Below are positions 35,080-48,121 of a stretch of DNA of 64,000 bases, one piece after another; the first letter of the stretch is position 1, and every line of letters begins with the position of its first letter. The notes beneath the pieces are model-generated. The model was given only the letters and a program-made list of their open reading frames with translations. It was not told the DNA's origin and did no database searches. The translations under genes were made by a program, and so were the position numbers. The stretch is taken from positions 371,855 to 435,854 of the forward strand of contig WOFQ01000029.1 of assembly GCA_012184525.1 (NCBI GenBank). Direction: 5' to 3'. This stretch comes from Xenoacremonium recifei (taxonomy: Eukaryota > Ascomycota > Sordariomycetes > Hypocreales > Nectriaceae).

Positions 35080-36111
35080 ATGCCTACCAATGCAGCAATG
35101 GCGTCGAATTATCTCCCACCGCGTATACAATACACAAGGCTGAGCTCCCATCGGGACGAGGTTCGGTTCTTGGAGATTGAACCAACCAACAATATCAACG
35201 ACCCGGTCATTTGCCGCTTCGTGAACCATTCTCTCTCCCGGGACGCTGAGTTTATCGCCATCTCCTCGCTGCTTGGAGACCCAACACAGCAGGACAAAAT
35301 CATCTTGGACCGAGTTCCCATTGCCGTCCCGCTCCACATATCCCTTGCTTTGAAGCATGTACGCGCCGTGTTCTTCCCGGCGGTCCGGAAGGAGACGCAG
35401 TCACCAGGATGGCTGAAGAGCCTCCTGAGGCACCTTTCTGGAAGCGAGCGCGACAGCAAACCGAAGCTGCGGGTATGGATCGACTGCATCTGCGTCAACC
35501 CCGCGGATTTGCGAGAGAACGCCAAGCAGCGAGTCATCATGTATCACGTCTACCAACAGGCGCAGATGGTCGTTGGCTGGCTTGGACTCAAGATCCCGCA
35601 GACAAACCATGGCATCCAGCTCATCCAGGCATTCGACCGTGCCATGCCTGAGACGTGGCAGGAACCTGGCGATAAAGAGGCGCATCCTGAGAACTACGCA
35701 CCGCATCATGAGTGGGCAAAGTCCATCGTTGACTGGTTCGACCCCTCTTCAGACGCCTCTGTTGGTCTGGGCGACTTCCTGAGCCGCAATTTCTTCGACC
35801 GACGCTGGATTCTTGAGGAAATGGCCATGGCACGAGTCCCGACCTACCTTATCGGCGACTCAATCGTGTCCTGGAAGCAGCTGCTGCGCTTGAATCTGGC
35901 CATGGAGGAGTTCAAGGATAACGAGTCGGATGTCTTCCCAGCTGCCGTCCGCCCTATCATTCACCAGTTCCCTCTGGGAACCATCTACGCGCTGATGGAC
36001 GAATTCGAGAAGAGGCACAAGATGGCCAAGATGGAGTCTCTGAACAGCAAGTCCGTCGCAGGAAGCACAACGAGTGGGGAGTCGTCTAGCTACAAGGATT
36101 CACGGTCGTAA
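35080..36111 (+). CDS. Small HET-domain protein, intronless
   Basis: The open frame runs from 34939, but the ATG at 35080 (or 35098) gives a natural start followed by NYLPPRIQYTRLSSHRDEVRFLEIEP, the usual beginning of a HET domain. The model from 35080 is 343 residues. Motif 2 is clear (RVWIDCICVNPADLRENAKQRVIMYHVY, then QMVVGWLG), and motif 3 is FLSRNFFDRRWILEEMAMA. Motif 1 is degraded: FIAISSLLGD replaces the usual EALSYVWGD. The protein stops soon after the domain, with a Ser-rich tail, so it lacks the long C-terminal part of most HET proteins. Whether it still induces cell death is unclear. Confidence 0.82.
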   Translation: MPTNAAMASNYLPPRIQYTRLSSHRDEVRFLEIEPTNNINDPVICRFVNHSLSRDAEFIAISSLLGDPTQQDKIILDRVPIAVPLHISLALKHVRAVFFPAVRKETQSPGWLKSLLRHLSGSERDSKPKLRVWIDCICVNPADLRENAKQRVIMYHVYQQAQMVVGWLGLKIPQTNHGIQLIQAFDRAMPETWQEPGDKEAHPENYAPHHEWAKSIVDWFDPSSDASVGLGDFLSRNFFDRRWILEEMAMARVPTYLIGDSIVSWKQLLRLNLAMEEFKDNESDVFPAAVRPIIHQFPLGTIYALMDEFEKRHKMAKMESLNSKSVAGSTTSGESSSYKDSRS

Positions 36112-37408
36112 TCAAGGGGGATCGAAAGGGTGGCGAAGGGGCGTTCGAGGAGGAGGGGGCATCCGAGCAACTGATGCAACAATTTTCTTTCTTTCATTCC
36201 TGTTTTTTTTTCACAGCATCATACCCATACCTGTCTTTGCCACAATTCAATTGAGTTCTTTGGTCACCAGTTCAACGTTATCGTTCTTGGTGTTGGCGTG
36301 GTATCGACAATGGAGCTGAGGTGACCTGTTTCACACTATTGGAACCGGTTCGTGGCCTAGCCGGCTCGCTGGTCTCGCACGTACGTGTAATCTCGAAGGC
36401 CAATGAACGGGGCAGGGCCGTCGCCATGGTCCGTTCCGCAATCGACGGGCCATCCAATGGTCAAACATCAACCACCTTGGCAGCCGGGGTGGGATTGTCC
36501 CGGCACTGGTTCGGCTGACAGCCTTTGTCAGGCATAGGGGAGGATTCAAGTGGGGGAACAGCAATCGTGTGCCGCTATGCGAAATTGCCCAGGAATACGT
36601 AAAATTAAAAACTCGACTTTCAGTCCTGTGGCTGCGGATTCTTATTATAGAACCCCATACGCCCTACAAGTGCAGTCACTTGTGACCCCGCATTTAAAAA
36701 TGTTACAGACCGTTGTTTCTCGAATGTTTCTAGGCTCTTCGACTCTCCATTTCTCTTGCAGATCTCTCCCGCTTCTTCGCTGAGGATGGAGGATTGCGAC
36801 ATTCCTTCGAGCTGCCAAGTTGCCAAGGCAGTTTCTGAGAGGTCAGACGAGAACAGTGGAGGAAGTGGGGCAAAATGTCGTGGTCTTCTTCGAAAAGCTC
36901 ACGAGGAGTCGAATTTCTCCTTGGTGGTGGAATGGGAACAGAACCTTGCATCAGCCGACACTAACAGAATCCCTTGCCGAGTGAAGTTATCTGAACAGCT
37001 GATTGGATAAGACTTCCGAGCTCGCTTCGAAGTCGCATTGCTTACAAAAACCCAACCCGGAGTTATCGTGATGGGCTCAGGCATTCGTCTAGGGTAGGAG
37101 GGAGTAATCAGACTTTTGAACGGCCAGACTACCACTTCGCAGCCCTTTGGAGCAAATTCTTAGACGCCTGATAGCTTGCTGGAGAAGCTCGCAAAGCAAC
37201 CATAGAGTCATAAACTTAGATAAAGGCTTTCAACGCTACGAAGAGCTGTGTGAGGTGGTACCCAATTTAAGAGGACGTAAGACAGTAGAACGTAAATATT
37301 GGGTCACGTCTTTTAATGTAAAACAAACCCTTCTGTAATCGTAAAGATGAGTTAAACATGAACTAAGATTTTCTGTCTTCACTTTGTTTTCCATCATTGC
37401 GGAATAAC
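36112..37408. other. Intergenic, 1.3 kb
   Basis: No supported gene. T-rich tracts occur near 36190-36215. Short frames on both strands overlap without domains. Confidence 0.45.
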
Positions 37409-39203
37409 TCAAATCTTAGCTACGAAGTTTTGTGAGGTTTTATCCGGATGCTGTAATTTCCACCATCGAAGTAACGCAGCTGCGCAGCGCCGTGTTAGAC
37501 GTTGTTCTTTCGGAATTGGGAGGTAAGAACTACACCTACCGCATATAAATGCCGAGAAATACATAAAACCGACGAAAATCTGGCAACCCAGGTAGCCATT
37601 TGACCCAGATCGCCGTAGGCTCAGTGCAATTGGTTCGCCGAAGAGATTTGGAATCATCAGGCCAACAAGAGTTACAGATTGAACTAATCGTAAATTGTAA
37701 GAAAATGTTTTTTGCTTGGCATGACCATATGAAGCAGATGCTGGGAGGGAGCGGATACCGGAAGGCAGTAATTGAAGTCCAAACACGACGGCGCTCACAG
37801 GAGCAAAGACAGCCCACAAGATGCTGGCAAAGACGCCGAAGAAGGCAAAAACAACGTCTGCTGCATAAGCCTTGCCGCCAAAAATCCATAAGAAGAACGA
37901 TGCGAAGCAAGGTAGAAGAGTTCCTATGGCCGTGACATTCAGCTTGCCCATGCTATCGCAGGCCATTCCAATGAGCGGACGACCTATCCCAGTTGAGACT
38001 GACGTCAAATATCAGCTGCAGGCTATAGAGGGTGAGGGCACCGCGGATTCCTGGCTTACGACTGAACATAGCGGAGACAATGGTTGCTTGCCCAGAGCTA
38101 AACCCTTGTTGCGTAACATAGTCTGCCAGCGAGTACAATAAGATAGTATATCCCAGACTCGAAAACCATGTCCACCCCAAGAAGAACCAGTATTCGATAT
38201 GTTTGAAGAGCTCCCAGTCGAAGGAAAGGAGAATCGTTCCGAGTTGACTGTTTCTATCTCGAATCAAGACTCCACAGACAGTGAGAACCACGAATGTAAT
38301 GATGGCGTAGATTCGGAATGTCCATGCGAGGCCAAGGTTATTGATCATCGAGTTAGTCGCAAAGGTGTAAAGCAACCCGCCCAAGCCAGTGCCAGAAGTT
38401 GCAATACCGTTGGCGAAAGCGCGCCTCTTCTTGAACCACTGTGGTGGCAGGGGAGCGGACACGGTATAACAAAAGCCCATGCCAATTCCAAAGGCTACTC
38501 CTTGTGATAGTACGAGGTGCCAAATCTCTTTTGTGAATGAGGCGCCCACAAAGGCAACCCTTGAAATTATGGTCAGAACGTGGACTGCGTATTGTGCATA
38601 TTTTTGTCGGAGACCCTTGGGACAAATTGAAGTGTAGGACTTACTTACACCATGAAGAAATCGCCGATTAGAAATGAAATGTTAGTTCCAAACTTCCGAA
38701 TTGAAGCTGTAGCCAGCGGAGAAATGAGTAAGCCTGCATCGGGTGAGAAACAGGGACGGACGATAACCCGAACCAACGGAACTAACAGACTGCGAAGCCC
38801 AATGATCCGACAAAAGCGCTCTCAAGTGGTGTTGCTCCGGGAAAGGCATCTGAGTTTAGATAATACGCGAGAAATATCGCCATGGCCTAGAGAATCGTGT
38901 GAGCTCCCGTGTGCAATGCCGAGACAGGCCGTGAGCTCGGCGCGAGGTGCAAGTGGACTCACCGAGTTGAACCCAAACGTGTGCGCGTTGATGAGAGTAA
39001 CGCAGACTACAACAACCCTGGAAATTTGTTAACGGCTCTGAAGATTTGACGCTTATTCTAATTTGTAAGACCCAAGCCTACCATCCATAACCCCCTTCTG
39101 GGAATTCTCCCTCAGAGGCCGGTTCATCTTCCAACTCTTGGTTCAGTGCGTCAATTTGTTGCTCGGTCGCAGTGTCATCGCTGCTGTCAGAGCGAACAGC
39201 CAT
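37409..39203 (-). CDS. MFS monocarboxylate transporter-like protein (MCT/MCH family), eight exons
   Basis: Exons 39203-39082, 39017-38963, 38886-38787, 38733-38649, 38559-38060, 37998-37759, 37683-37540 and 37479-37409 sum to 438 residues, a usual length. Family features: the acidic cytosolic start ending PEGGYGW, the first helix VVVVCVTLINAHTFGFN, AFANGIATSGTGLGGLLY in helix 5, PLPPQWFKKRRAFANG, and IGRPLIGMACD in the second half. Two of the later introns (75 and 60 nt) stay open in frame, so a shortcut model would keep them as extra residues. Fungal members move monocarboxylates, riboflavin or siderophore-like compounds; the cargo is unknown. It is divergent from the beta-propeller gene at 39698. 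Confidence 0.8.
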
Positions 39204-39697
39204 AATTGCTAGTTGATGCGGTAGCCGCCGTCGGCACGGAATTATTGAGATTGATCAGAATAATTCGTGGCATTCTCTCTTCTAGAAATCTGAGAAAACG
39301 TTCATTTATACGTAGTAACGGTGGATAGAAGGGAATTTTTCCAAGGTCGGGGAACTTCACTAAATGAGGGGCTTCAGCCATTGTTATCTCCCCGTTGTCG
39401 GGCGATCTGCTTGTCAATTCGTCCCCGGGCCAATCGGGGTGCCAGGATTCCATAGCCAAAGGTGAGAATGTTTGCCGAATACCCGCGCTCGAGATCATTT
39501 CTAATTATGAAAATGCTTAGCTTGCTATATAAGTCCAGGAAACGCATCCTATTACAACCTTGAAACGAATGAAATGTTGTCGGAAAGTACCTTCATCGGT
39601 ATACTCCAGTTCACGTCGAAACATTCTGCCCTTAACACGCATCTCCCAGCATAGTATAAAGATCCTGGGTCTCGGTGATTCTTTAGTTTAGTTCAAG
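39204..39697. promoter_or_regulatory. Bidirectional promoter, transporter and beta-propeller gene
   Basis: 494 bases separate the divergent starts. A CCAAT box lies in GGGCCAATCGG near 39430, and CCCCG/CGGGG elements are present at about 39391-39440. The pair may be co-expressed. Confidence 0.4.
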
Positions 39698-40681
39698 ATG
39701 TGCTCAGCAACTTTGTTCTTTCTTGACATCGGTTGGGCCGCAGATCCTAAGATTGTCATACCACATGGCCGAATACTCAAAGGAACAGCTGATAGACAAC
39801 CTCTCGTTACGCTTGTTGGAGAGCAAGATGCACCAGATGGCATTGCAGTCTGTCGAGACAACCGGCGAATTTACTGGACGTGCATGGGCGTACCCGACCA
39901 GAACGACGGTCTTATCCGCTCATGCAAGCTCGATGGAACGGACGTGCAAGACGTTGTGCCACGAGGCAGTGTGCACACCCCTAAACAGCTTTGCATCGAC
40001 GAGACAGGGCCAGTACCAATGCTATACTTTTGCGACCGTGAAGGCATGCGTGTAATGCGTTGCCATTCCGATGGAACCAATATCGACGTCCTCTACCAAG
40101 CTGGAAGCATAACAAACCCGAAGCACGTGTCAGACAAAAGACGACAGTGCGTTGGCGTAGCTGTAGCTCCTGAGCAAGGCAAAGTCTACTTCACTCTCAA
40201 AGGTCCCCCAAAAGGCACATTAGGTCGGCTGATGAGGATGGACATAAACAAGCCCGAGGGGTGTACACCAGAATGCCGTTCTGACCTAGAATGCGTCCTA
40301 AACAATCTACCAGAGCCAGTTGACATTGACATCGATGAAGTGGGAGGCTGGCTTTACTGGAGCGACCGGGGAGAGCTTCCCCTAGGGAACAGCATAAACC
40401 GCATCGAGTTGTCAAAGATCAATTACATGCTCTCATCTAGCAAGGGCAACTCGCAAGGGATCTACCCGGATTATCAGATCATTGCACGCAATCTTCACGA
40501 GGCAGTGGGAGTCAAGCTCGACCCTGTGGACAGACATGTCTACACGACGGACTTGGGTGGCGCTGTCTATCGATTCGATATTGACCACGGCGCAGGAAGT
40601 CAAAAGACAGGAGCTTGTCGTATTTACGATCGACAGGGAGATGGTGCTTTCACTGGAATCGCTATCTGGCGCCCGACTTAA
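39698..40681 (+). CDS. YWTD/SMP-30-like beta-propeller protein
   Basis: An intronless 327-residue protein. Repeated propeller strands are visible as RIYWTCMGVP, MLYFCDREG, KVYFTLKGPP, WLYWSDRGE and HVYTTDLGG, each at the end of a blade and spaced 45-55 residues apart, as in the LDL-receptor class B (YWTD) repeat. They add up to about six blades. Internal GTDVQ/GTNIDVL strands precede them. There is no signal peptide (MCSATLFFLDIGWAADPK is not long or hydrophobic enough to be certain), so location is unclear. Fungal proteins of this type are often in metabolic clusters as lactonase-like or binding proteins. The divergent transporter suggests a joint role. Confidence 0.8.
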   Translation: MCSATLFFLDIGWAADPKIVIPHGRILKGTADRQPLVTLVGEQDAPDGIAVCRDNRRIYWTCMGVPDQNDGLIRSCKLDGTDVQDVVPRGSVHTPKQLCIDETGPVPMLYFCDREGMRVMRCHSDGTNIDVLYQAGSITNPKHVSDKRRQCVGVAVAPEQGKVYFTLKGPPKGTLGRLMRMDINKPEGCTPECRSDLECVLNNLPEPVDIDIDEVGGWLYWSDRGELPLGNSINRIELSKINYMLSSSKGNSQGIYPDYQIIARNLHEAVGVKLDPVDRHVYTTDLGGAVYRFDIDHGAGSQKTGACRIYDRQGDGAFTGIAIWRPT

Positions 40682-40821
40682 AACCATAAAGGTGGCTGGA
40701 TTAAATGCAATCTGATGTATCGAGAAACCATAAATTCTTCATTTCCATAGACAAACTTTTGTACCAGAGTCCGGATCCTTCAAGATGGTCATAGAATGGG
40801 TGTGAATCATGCTTCGGCAGC

Positions 40822-43355
40822 TCAAGGGTTTCCATCGTTACCAACCTGGATCGGCCATTCAGTCATACCTGAGTCAAATAATTCATGCTGGAGTTCTCCC
40901 ATGGGAAAGTCTTTTTCAAATTCTTTTGCCATATTGGCTAACCAGTTTTCATCAAGGATAGTCATCATGCTGTCAGAAGAAGGAGCCTCGTTTAATTCCG
41001 TTACCGTAGTCTCAGGTTCGTTGGTGGAGCTTCCTGTTCATCCTCATATCAGTAGGGCGAGTAACGCTGTTCTTGAATACACTCACCTCTATTTTTGGCT
41101 ACTCTGAACTGGTCGCGGTATTTCCACAACACCTTGACGCCGTTCTCGACGGCAGCATCTTGTGCTTTGTATTGCTCTAAAATCTCGAGTGCCTTGTTCC
41201 ATGATAGTTTGCCCGGGCCGCGCTCAAAATCAACATGAAGCTCCGGTATTATACTTGCGGCAAGCAAGACAATTACCGCTCCGAATGTCACTATGGATGG
41301 AATTAGCTTTGTGCCCATCTAGTGAAAGGGGTGTGGCTAACTTCGAATCATATGCCAAGTGGGTGGCTGCTGGGTCAAATGCAGTTCATCTATAACGATA
41401 TGGGCTGTTGAGACCCCAAGAAGACACAAGTCCCTCATTGCGCTCCCGCGAAGAAGCGTAGCTGAGGAGCTTTGACTGATTGAGGCTTCCGACTCTCGCA
41501 TATATACCTTGACTGAGGTCAAGAGGCATGGACGAAGCACAAGCAGTCTGATGTATAGCGCTCTAGGGAACAGAATGTGAGTTAATGAGACACTTAAGAG
41601 TAATGATTATCTTACCTTTGTCTAAGGATTTCACTTTGCATCTTGAAGCACTCGTCCAATTCGCCATTCCCTGAACTGAAACCTCGACGCTTAAGATGTT
41701 CAGGAAGGCTTTCGAGAAAGCCATCCAGCCGGGAACACATATCAGGAACGTCGCGTAGATAATGATAGCACGTCACATGGGAGTCTGTCCCTGACTTTTC
41801 ATCTGCATAATTGTATACCCTCTCCAAAATTTCCGTGCAAATAGTCACAGTGAGCTTGGCATACTGGTTGAAGAATGAAGTTCGAGATGGGATGTTGCTG
41901 GGCTGCTGGCCCTCGCCAGACTCTAGTAGATACTCTTCGTCAATATCTTTAGGAAATGGGACCGTAGTTTGAGTGTAGGTTGATATTGGCCAGCCAGATG
42001 AGGTGGCGGCGAACCTGCAAGAGATTAAAAGTTAGAACCAGAGTCTTTTTTGGGAAGGCCTGTGGAGCAGAAGCAATACCGTTCTAACACTAATACTCCA
42101 TACCAAAGTCTTCGTTTCATCTCTCTCTTGAGCTGGTTTTGTTCGGGGTTGTCCACATGGAGCGCAAGCCCCTGGGCTGCTCGGATCGCTACTCCACAAG
42201 TACTCCAGCAACGAACGGAATGAGGTGCATATTGCAAATAGAGACTTCTCAGGAGCAGAAGCTGGACGATCTCCAAGGTGTAGACGTCCAAGGTCTCCAC
42301 TGAAACAAGACGAAGAGATCTCTTGTAAAAAGAGGAAGCATCTCTTTTCCGTTGTTCTGGTGGGATACGAGCACAGTGCTGGCAGCCCAGCGCGAACATC
42401 ATGTTGAGAATCGCATGGAAGAGGATATGCTTTCGTCGAAGTTGCAGGCTGAACGGCGATGACTTCCAGAGTTCTTCATAATCCCTCACAACGGATGGCC
42501 GGTGCAATATTGGGGTGAGAGGATGAACATATCGCCAATACGCTTGCAGAAGCACATCTGAGAGAGACCTTTCCGGAAGTAGGATGTTATTGAAGTCTTG
42601 GCTCAAGGCGCTGTCATCAACAACGTGGAATCCGATGGAATCAGGAATGAGTTGTTCCTCGTTCCGCGATGAGTTGGCGGCCGCTCTTGTACCAGCTGTA
42701 GACGAGGGAGCGACTACCGCTGCTATTTGTTGGATGAAAGCATGATTTGAGGATGGTCCAAAGATAGCAGTCTCGTCATCAAACGAGCTGGGGTGGCTCG
42801 GTTTATCATCAGCACGCCCAAGCCTTGGATCCAAGAGAGAGAGGTCTGGCTGCGTGGGTGCGGGACGAGCGATAGGTCCTAGACAGGGCAAGAGCTATGA
42901 TGAATCATGACTGAACGTCTATATAAGTAGCCACAGATCTGAACGTACTGGCAGAGTTAGATGGTACTTCAGCCATCTCGGGCTGAGACAGGGCGGGACT
43001 GGCAAGAAACTATGTGAGTCAAAAGCCTCATCATACAGGGCTCGACATTATTACCACCATATGGCGAGCGCATGAAGAAAGGACTTGATATATCTTTACG
43101 TACGGTTGAGTCTGGGAAGCATTTGGACGGGCATCTGCTTGATACAGACATTGCTCGGGATGACCTCTCGCCACGCACATGGCACATGCTGGCCGCTTCC
43201 CGTCACATCCTGTCTTCCTAAGACCTGACGGATCATGTTAGACTGCCTATCGTGGTCATGGTCTTCGGATTGCGCCATGGGGCGGAAAATGGCCGCTGGG
43301 ACTCACGGCAAGAGATGCAGGCCAGTCTCGTCTTACGACGCCGCCGCGGAGGCAT
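40822..43355 (-). CDS. Zn2Cys6 transcription factor with fungal-TF domain, eight exons
   Basis: Exons 43355-43307, 43224-43104, 42998-42949, 42878-42080, 42014-41616, 41562-41397, 41318-41087 and 41033-40822 sum to 675 residues. The zinc cluster is made by exons 1 and 2: C-x2-C-x6-C-x6-C-x2-C-x8-C (CISCRLRKTGCDGKRPACAMC, then eight residues to the last Cys), split between Cys2 and Cys3. The middle homology domain follows at about 155-400 (AYWRYVHPLTPILHRPS, RLWYGVLVLER). The C-terminus is acidic with Leu/Met/Phe, a likely activation region. The donor of intron 6 (GTTATA) is weak; without it the frame stops early, so the model there is uncertain or the gene may be damaged. It is divergent from the decarboxylase at 44544 and may control it. 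Confidence 0.78.
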
Positions 43356-44543
43356 TACGACTGATGAGAGTGGAGGCATGCTAGAGTCGCCGATGGACGC
43401 GTGCGCGTGTCGGATCCGACAGCCTGGTTCGTCTCAGTCTTCGGGGGTGAAGATGCCCAAGGAATTAAGTCTTGCGGCGCAGTCTCACGCCACGGGGAGA
43501 ACATTGAGTGCAGCCTTGCTTCGGTCGGGCTGACTGATCCCGACCGCCGATCCGGGACCGCTCGATCTCCTCGTAGATGCATGTGGCTGATCCATGATGA
43601 TGACGCTTGAGCAGAGCTGAGTTGCTAGCTCCTTAGTCTCGATGCACACTAAGAGTTCGTGCCTGTTTCAACCTCCAATTCCGCGAATTTTGTTCGTATC
43701 AAAAGCCTTGTTGTCTAATCCGGCAACTACCGAGCTATGCTAGCCTTTTCACAGCTGCCACCGAGCGTCTTCTCACCAATGTTGAGCTTTCGGCACTCTC
43801 GGCGACAAGCATATGCCTGCGCTTTGCGGTGGGTCGAGTGAAGAAAGCCGCCGGACGTAAGGGACTGACTCGGTAGAATATCGCAATTAGTGTTAACGGG
43901 GAGATGCTGACCGTTCTATGCCGAGAAAAGGGCATGGAAAATGACAAATGCTAGAGAGAGGATCGGACAAGAAAGACGCGATGGTACCGTACTGAATACG
44001 AAAATGCAAGCTTCATTAACTCCGATGCATTGTCGAGAGTGCAAATACCACCTGGACGCATTGAAACGACGCGTAGCCAAGTAAAATAAATATGAAGCCG
44101 CGTTCGGGGAAATAACTGTAAAACAGGCGCCGGAGATGGCCCTCGAATCCCATTGGCAAGCAGCAAGCAAAGAGTCTCCAGCCGGAGGTAAGGTGCGGTT
44201 CCCATTGGCGAACAGATATCTCCCCGAAAGAGTGAGGCAGACTATGCCAATCGGGGCAGCTGTTTAGGTGGTCCGGGGGCTTGCTGAGTCCACGGGTATC
44301 GGGGAGCTTCAACATCGCCAGATGACCAGCTTGAATGCCAACGCTGACAATCGCTTTGAGTTGATTATTGGTGGGGAGACTATTGTGACATAGAGTAGCA
44401 ATCATGCACGACAGTAAAACTGTATAACAAGTCGAAGGCCCCCTCGAGATGTTCCTGTATCAATTACCTGACTGTCTCACAAGAACAATAAGAACCACAA
44501 CACCCAAAACACATCCACCAAAGCCTTATATTACCCTTTCATC
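43356..44543. promoter_or_regulatory. Divergent promoter region, regulator and decarboxylase
   Basis: 1.19 kb between the two starts. Four CCCCGA/TCGGGG elements lie at about 44103, 44222, 44252 and 44300, all within 450 bp of the decarboxylase start. Short frames here have no domains. Confidence 0.4.
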
Positions 44544-45664
<1,121 letters not shown>

Positions 45665-46227
45665 GGTGACCCAGCTTGATCCTCGGTTCAACGATCTTCA
45701 ATTCTAATGGTGCATCTCAACTACATTTATGACCGAGTTTATTACAGTTAGTTTTCACGACAGAATGCAAATTTATTATATCTTATTTAACATTTTCTCC
45801 CCTTCTTATGACATACCCGTCTAGTCGCGGCAGCAGTCTTCACGGTGGAATACACGTCTTAACACAATGCGGTCGCTGTCAACCCGAGACTTTGCCTTAT
45901 TCCGCGTGTTTGTCTGACTTTCTAGGTCATTCTCTACAAATTCCACATTCTACCCACACTCTCTCCAGCCAGCTTCAACTGATGTCACAGCATTGCTGCT
46001 AGTGGATCTTACTTGTCAAAACTAGAGACACCTTGCGCCCTTCAATTGCCGTTAGCGCCCTTCGAAATTTGAGCGGGGAGGTCAATAGCCTTTATCTCTT
46101 CCACCTTCAATCTTCAACTCTTGCCCCGTTGAATTGGACTTCATTCATCGGATAATAATCATTCGTGGGCACAGCTCAATTCGATTAATACTCTTACATT
46201 CAACCTACCGCCTGTATCAGCTTCACG
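45665..46227. other. Intergenic, promoter of the monocarboxylate-type transporter
   Basis: About 560 bases. CGGGGAGG near 46074 and CCCCGTTG near 46126 are GC-rich elements in an AT-rich background. No gene is seen. Confidence 0.4.
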
Positions 46228-47630
46228 ATGCAAAGCGAAGGAAGAGCCTCTACATCCAGCATCGAATTGCAGCCTCTTCCGGACCAGGATCATATCAACT
46301 CCGTGATTGAGGAGAACCATGACTTCCAGGCTCACCCAGTCCAGGAGCTGAAGCCTGTCGACAGAGGACGGGATGCCTGGACTGTCCTGATCGCCGGCTT
46401 CGTCTTCGATGCTATCTTCTGGGGTAAGCCCTCTCCAATGTCCCGAAGCAACTCAGTCCTAACCCTTCATGGCCAGGGTTCATAATGTGTTACGGAGTTT
46501 TTCAGAATTACTACTCGAGCTTGGCTGAGTTCGAGGACGAGACTTCCAACATAGCACTTGTTGGAACCCTCGCCCAGGGTATCTTCTTCGTGGGAGCGCC
46601 ATTTTCAGCGCTCTTCACCAAACGATTTCCCAAATACCAACGGCTCCAAATCTGGATTGGCTGGCCCATGTGTGTTCTTGGGCTTCTATTAGCCTCCTTC
46701 ACCAATTCTGTTGGCGGCCTTGTCGCCACGCAAGGACTTCTCTATGGACTTGGCTTCGTGATACTCACGTACCCGATCGTAAGCATGATCAATGAGTGGT
46801 GGGTGGCCCGCAAAGGCATGGCCTTCGGTCTCATTTCAGCCTCATCCGGTGCTACGGGGGCTGTTATGCCGTTTATTCTGCAGGCTTTGTTGAGCCGATA
46901 CGGTTATCGCACTACCCTTCGGGCCTGCGCTGTTGGTATGGTGGTTTTGACTGGGCCGCTTATCCCTCTGTTTCGCCCTCGGCTGCCCGCTTCAGAGCAG
47001 GCGAGTCTGGCAAGGACTGACTGGGGATTCCTGAAGAAGCCACTATTCTGGATCTACAGCTTGGCTATGTTGACGCAAGGACTTGGATTCTCCTTCCCCG
47101 TCGTTTTCTTGCCGTCATATGCTTCATCTGTCGGGATCTCCTCTTTCAATGGTGCCTTGCTGTTGGCTGTGATGTCTATCTCCCAAGTCTTGGGGCAGTT
47201 CTTCTTCGGATACTTATCAGATAAGAATCTGTCTACCAGTCTTTTGGCTTCAACATGTTGCGTCTTCGCGGCGGCTGCGTCGTTAACCCTCTGGGGCTTG
47301 GGCAAGTCCATGGCCTTGCTTATCCCATTCAGCATTGTCTATGGCTTTTTCGCGTTTGCATTTGGTACCCTACGAACAGGTATGGGACGGGCAATTAGTG
47401 ATGACCCTTCAACAGTCCTCACTACGTATTCCATTTTTGTGTTTCTACAAGGCCTGGGAAGTATTTCAGTCGGTCCCTTGAGCGCGGCTCTTATGTCATC
47501 GAGACCTAGCATTTACGGACAGTACGGTGCCGGAAAGTATGAACGTGTAGTCATACTTACTGGGGTAACATCAGTCCTAGCTAGCTTCATCATGATGTTC
47601 TGGCATGGGCATAGGAGGTTATTGCGATGA
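46228..47630 (+). CDS. MFS monocarboxylate transporter-like protein (MCT/MCH family), two exons
   Basis: Exons 46228-46423 and 46477-47630 give 449 residues. The hydrophilic start is followed by DRGRDAWTVLIAGFVFDAIFWGFIMCYGVFQ, the first helix and the family's GVFQ(N)YY motif, split by the intron. MNEWW-type loop (SMINEWWVARKGMAFGLISASSGATG) and SDKNLSTSLL in the second half also fit. Twelve hydrophobic segments are expected. As a neighbour of the decarboxylase and of ring-cleaving enzymes it may import an aromatic acid, but the fungal MCT-like family has varied cargo. Confidence 0.86.
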
Positions 47631-48121
47631 GGTAGATGAAATTCCACAGGATACAGCAAAACGTCTCTTAGAAAATCACGAGAGGCTTTTACACTTCTTT
47701 CCAACAGTTTTACTACCTCGGTTCTTTAGCATCCCAGTTAAACAGTTTTTTTCTGCCATAATTATATGCCAGTGCTAATTAAATTAAACTACTTTAAATC
47801 GCAATCTGGACAGTCATTGTCACATATTTGAAACTTGCTTGCAAATCCTACTCTGACGTGCAGCAGATACAGGGTAGGGGGTTTGGAATTGAACCAACGG
47901 AGTATCCTGTCGCAACTAGAAGAACGATCTCCCCATCTCATGCGGTCGCGGGGCCAAGCCATTCTCCAAAGAGGATGTGGTATGTGTCGTCGGACTTCCG
48001 TGAAAGAAATCCAGGATCCGAGAAAGAATAGCACGATTGATTTTCCGCAGGATTGGAAAGTCGAGGACTACGTAGCCAGGTATCTGATATTCAATAAGCA
48101 AACTTCAACCATACCCAGTTA
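47631..48121. other. Intergenic upstream of the tRNA gene
   Basis: About 490 bases. The frame 47835-48122 has no domain and ends at the tRNA gene. A B-box-like GGTTCAATTCC lies on the minus strand near 47893, but no cloverleaf can be built. Confidence 0.45.

Noticed and set aside
47875..47905. Possible second tRNA on the minus strand, from a B-box-like GGTTCAATTCC
   Set aside because: A T-arm can be drawn, but no matching acceptor stem, D arm or anticodon arm is found upstream.
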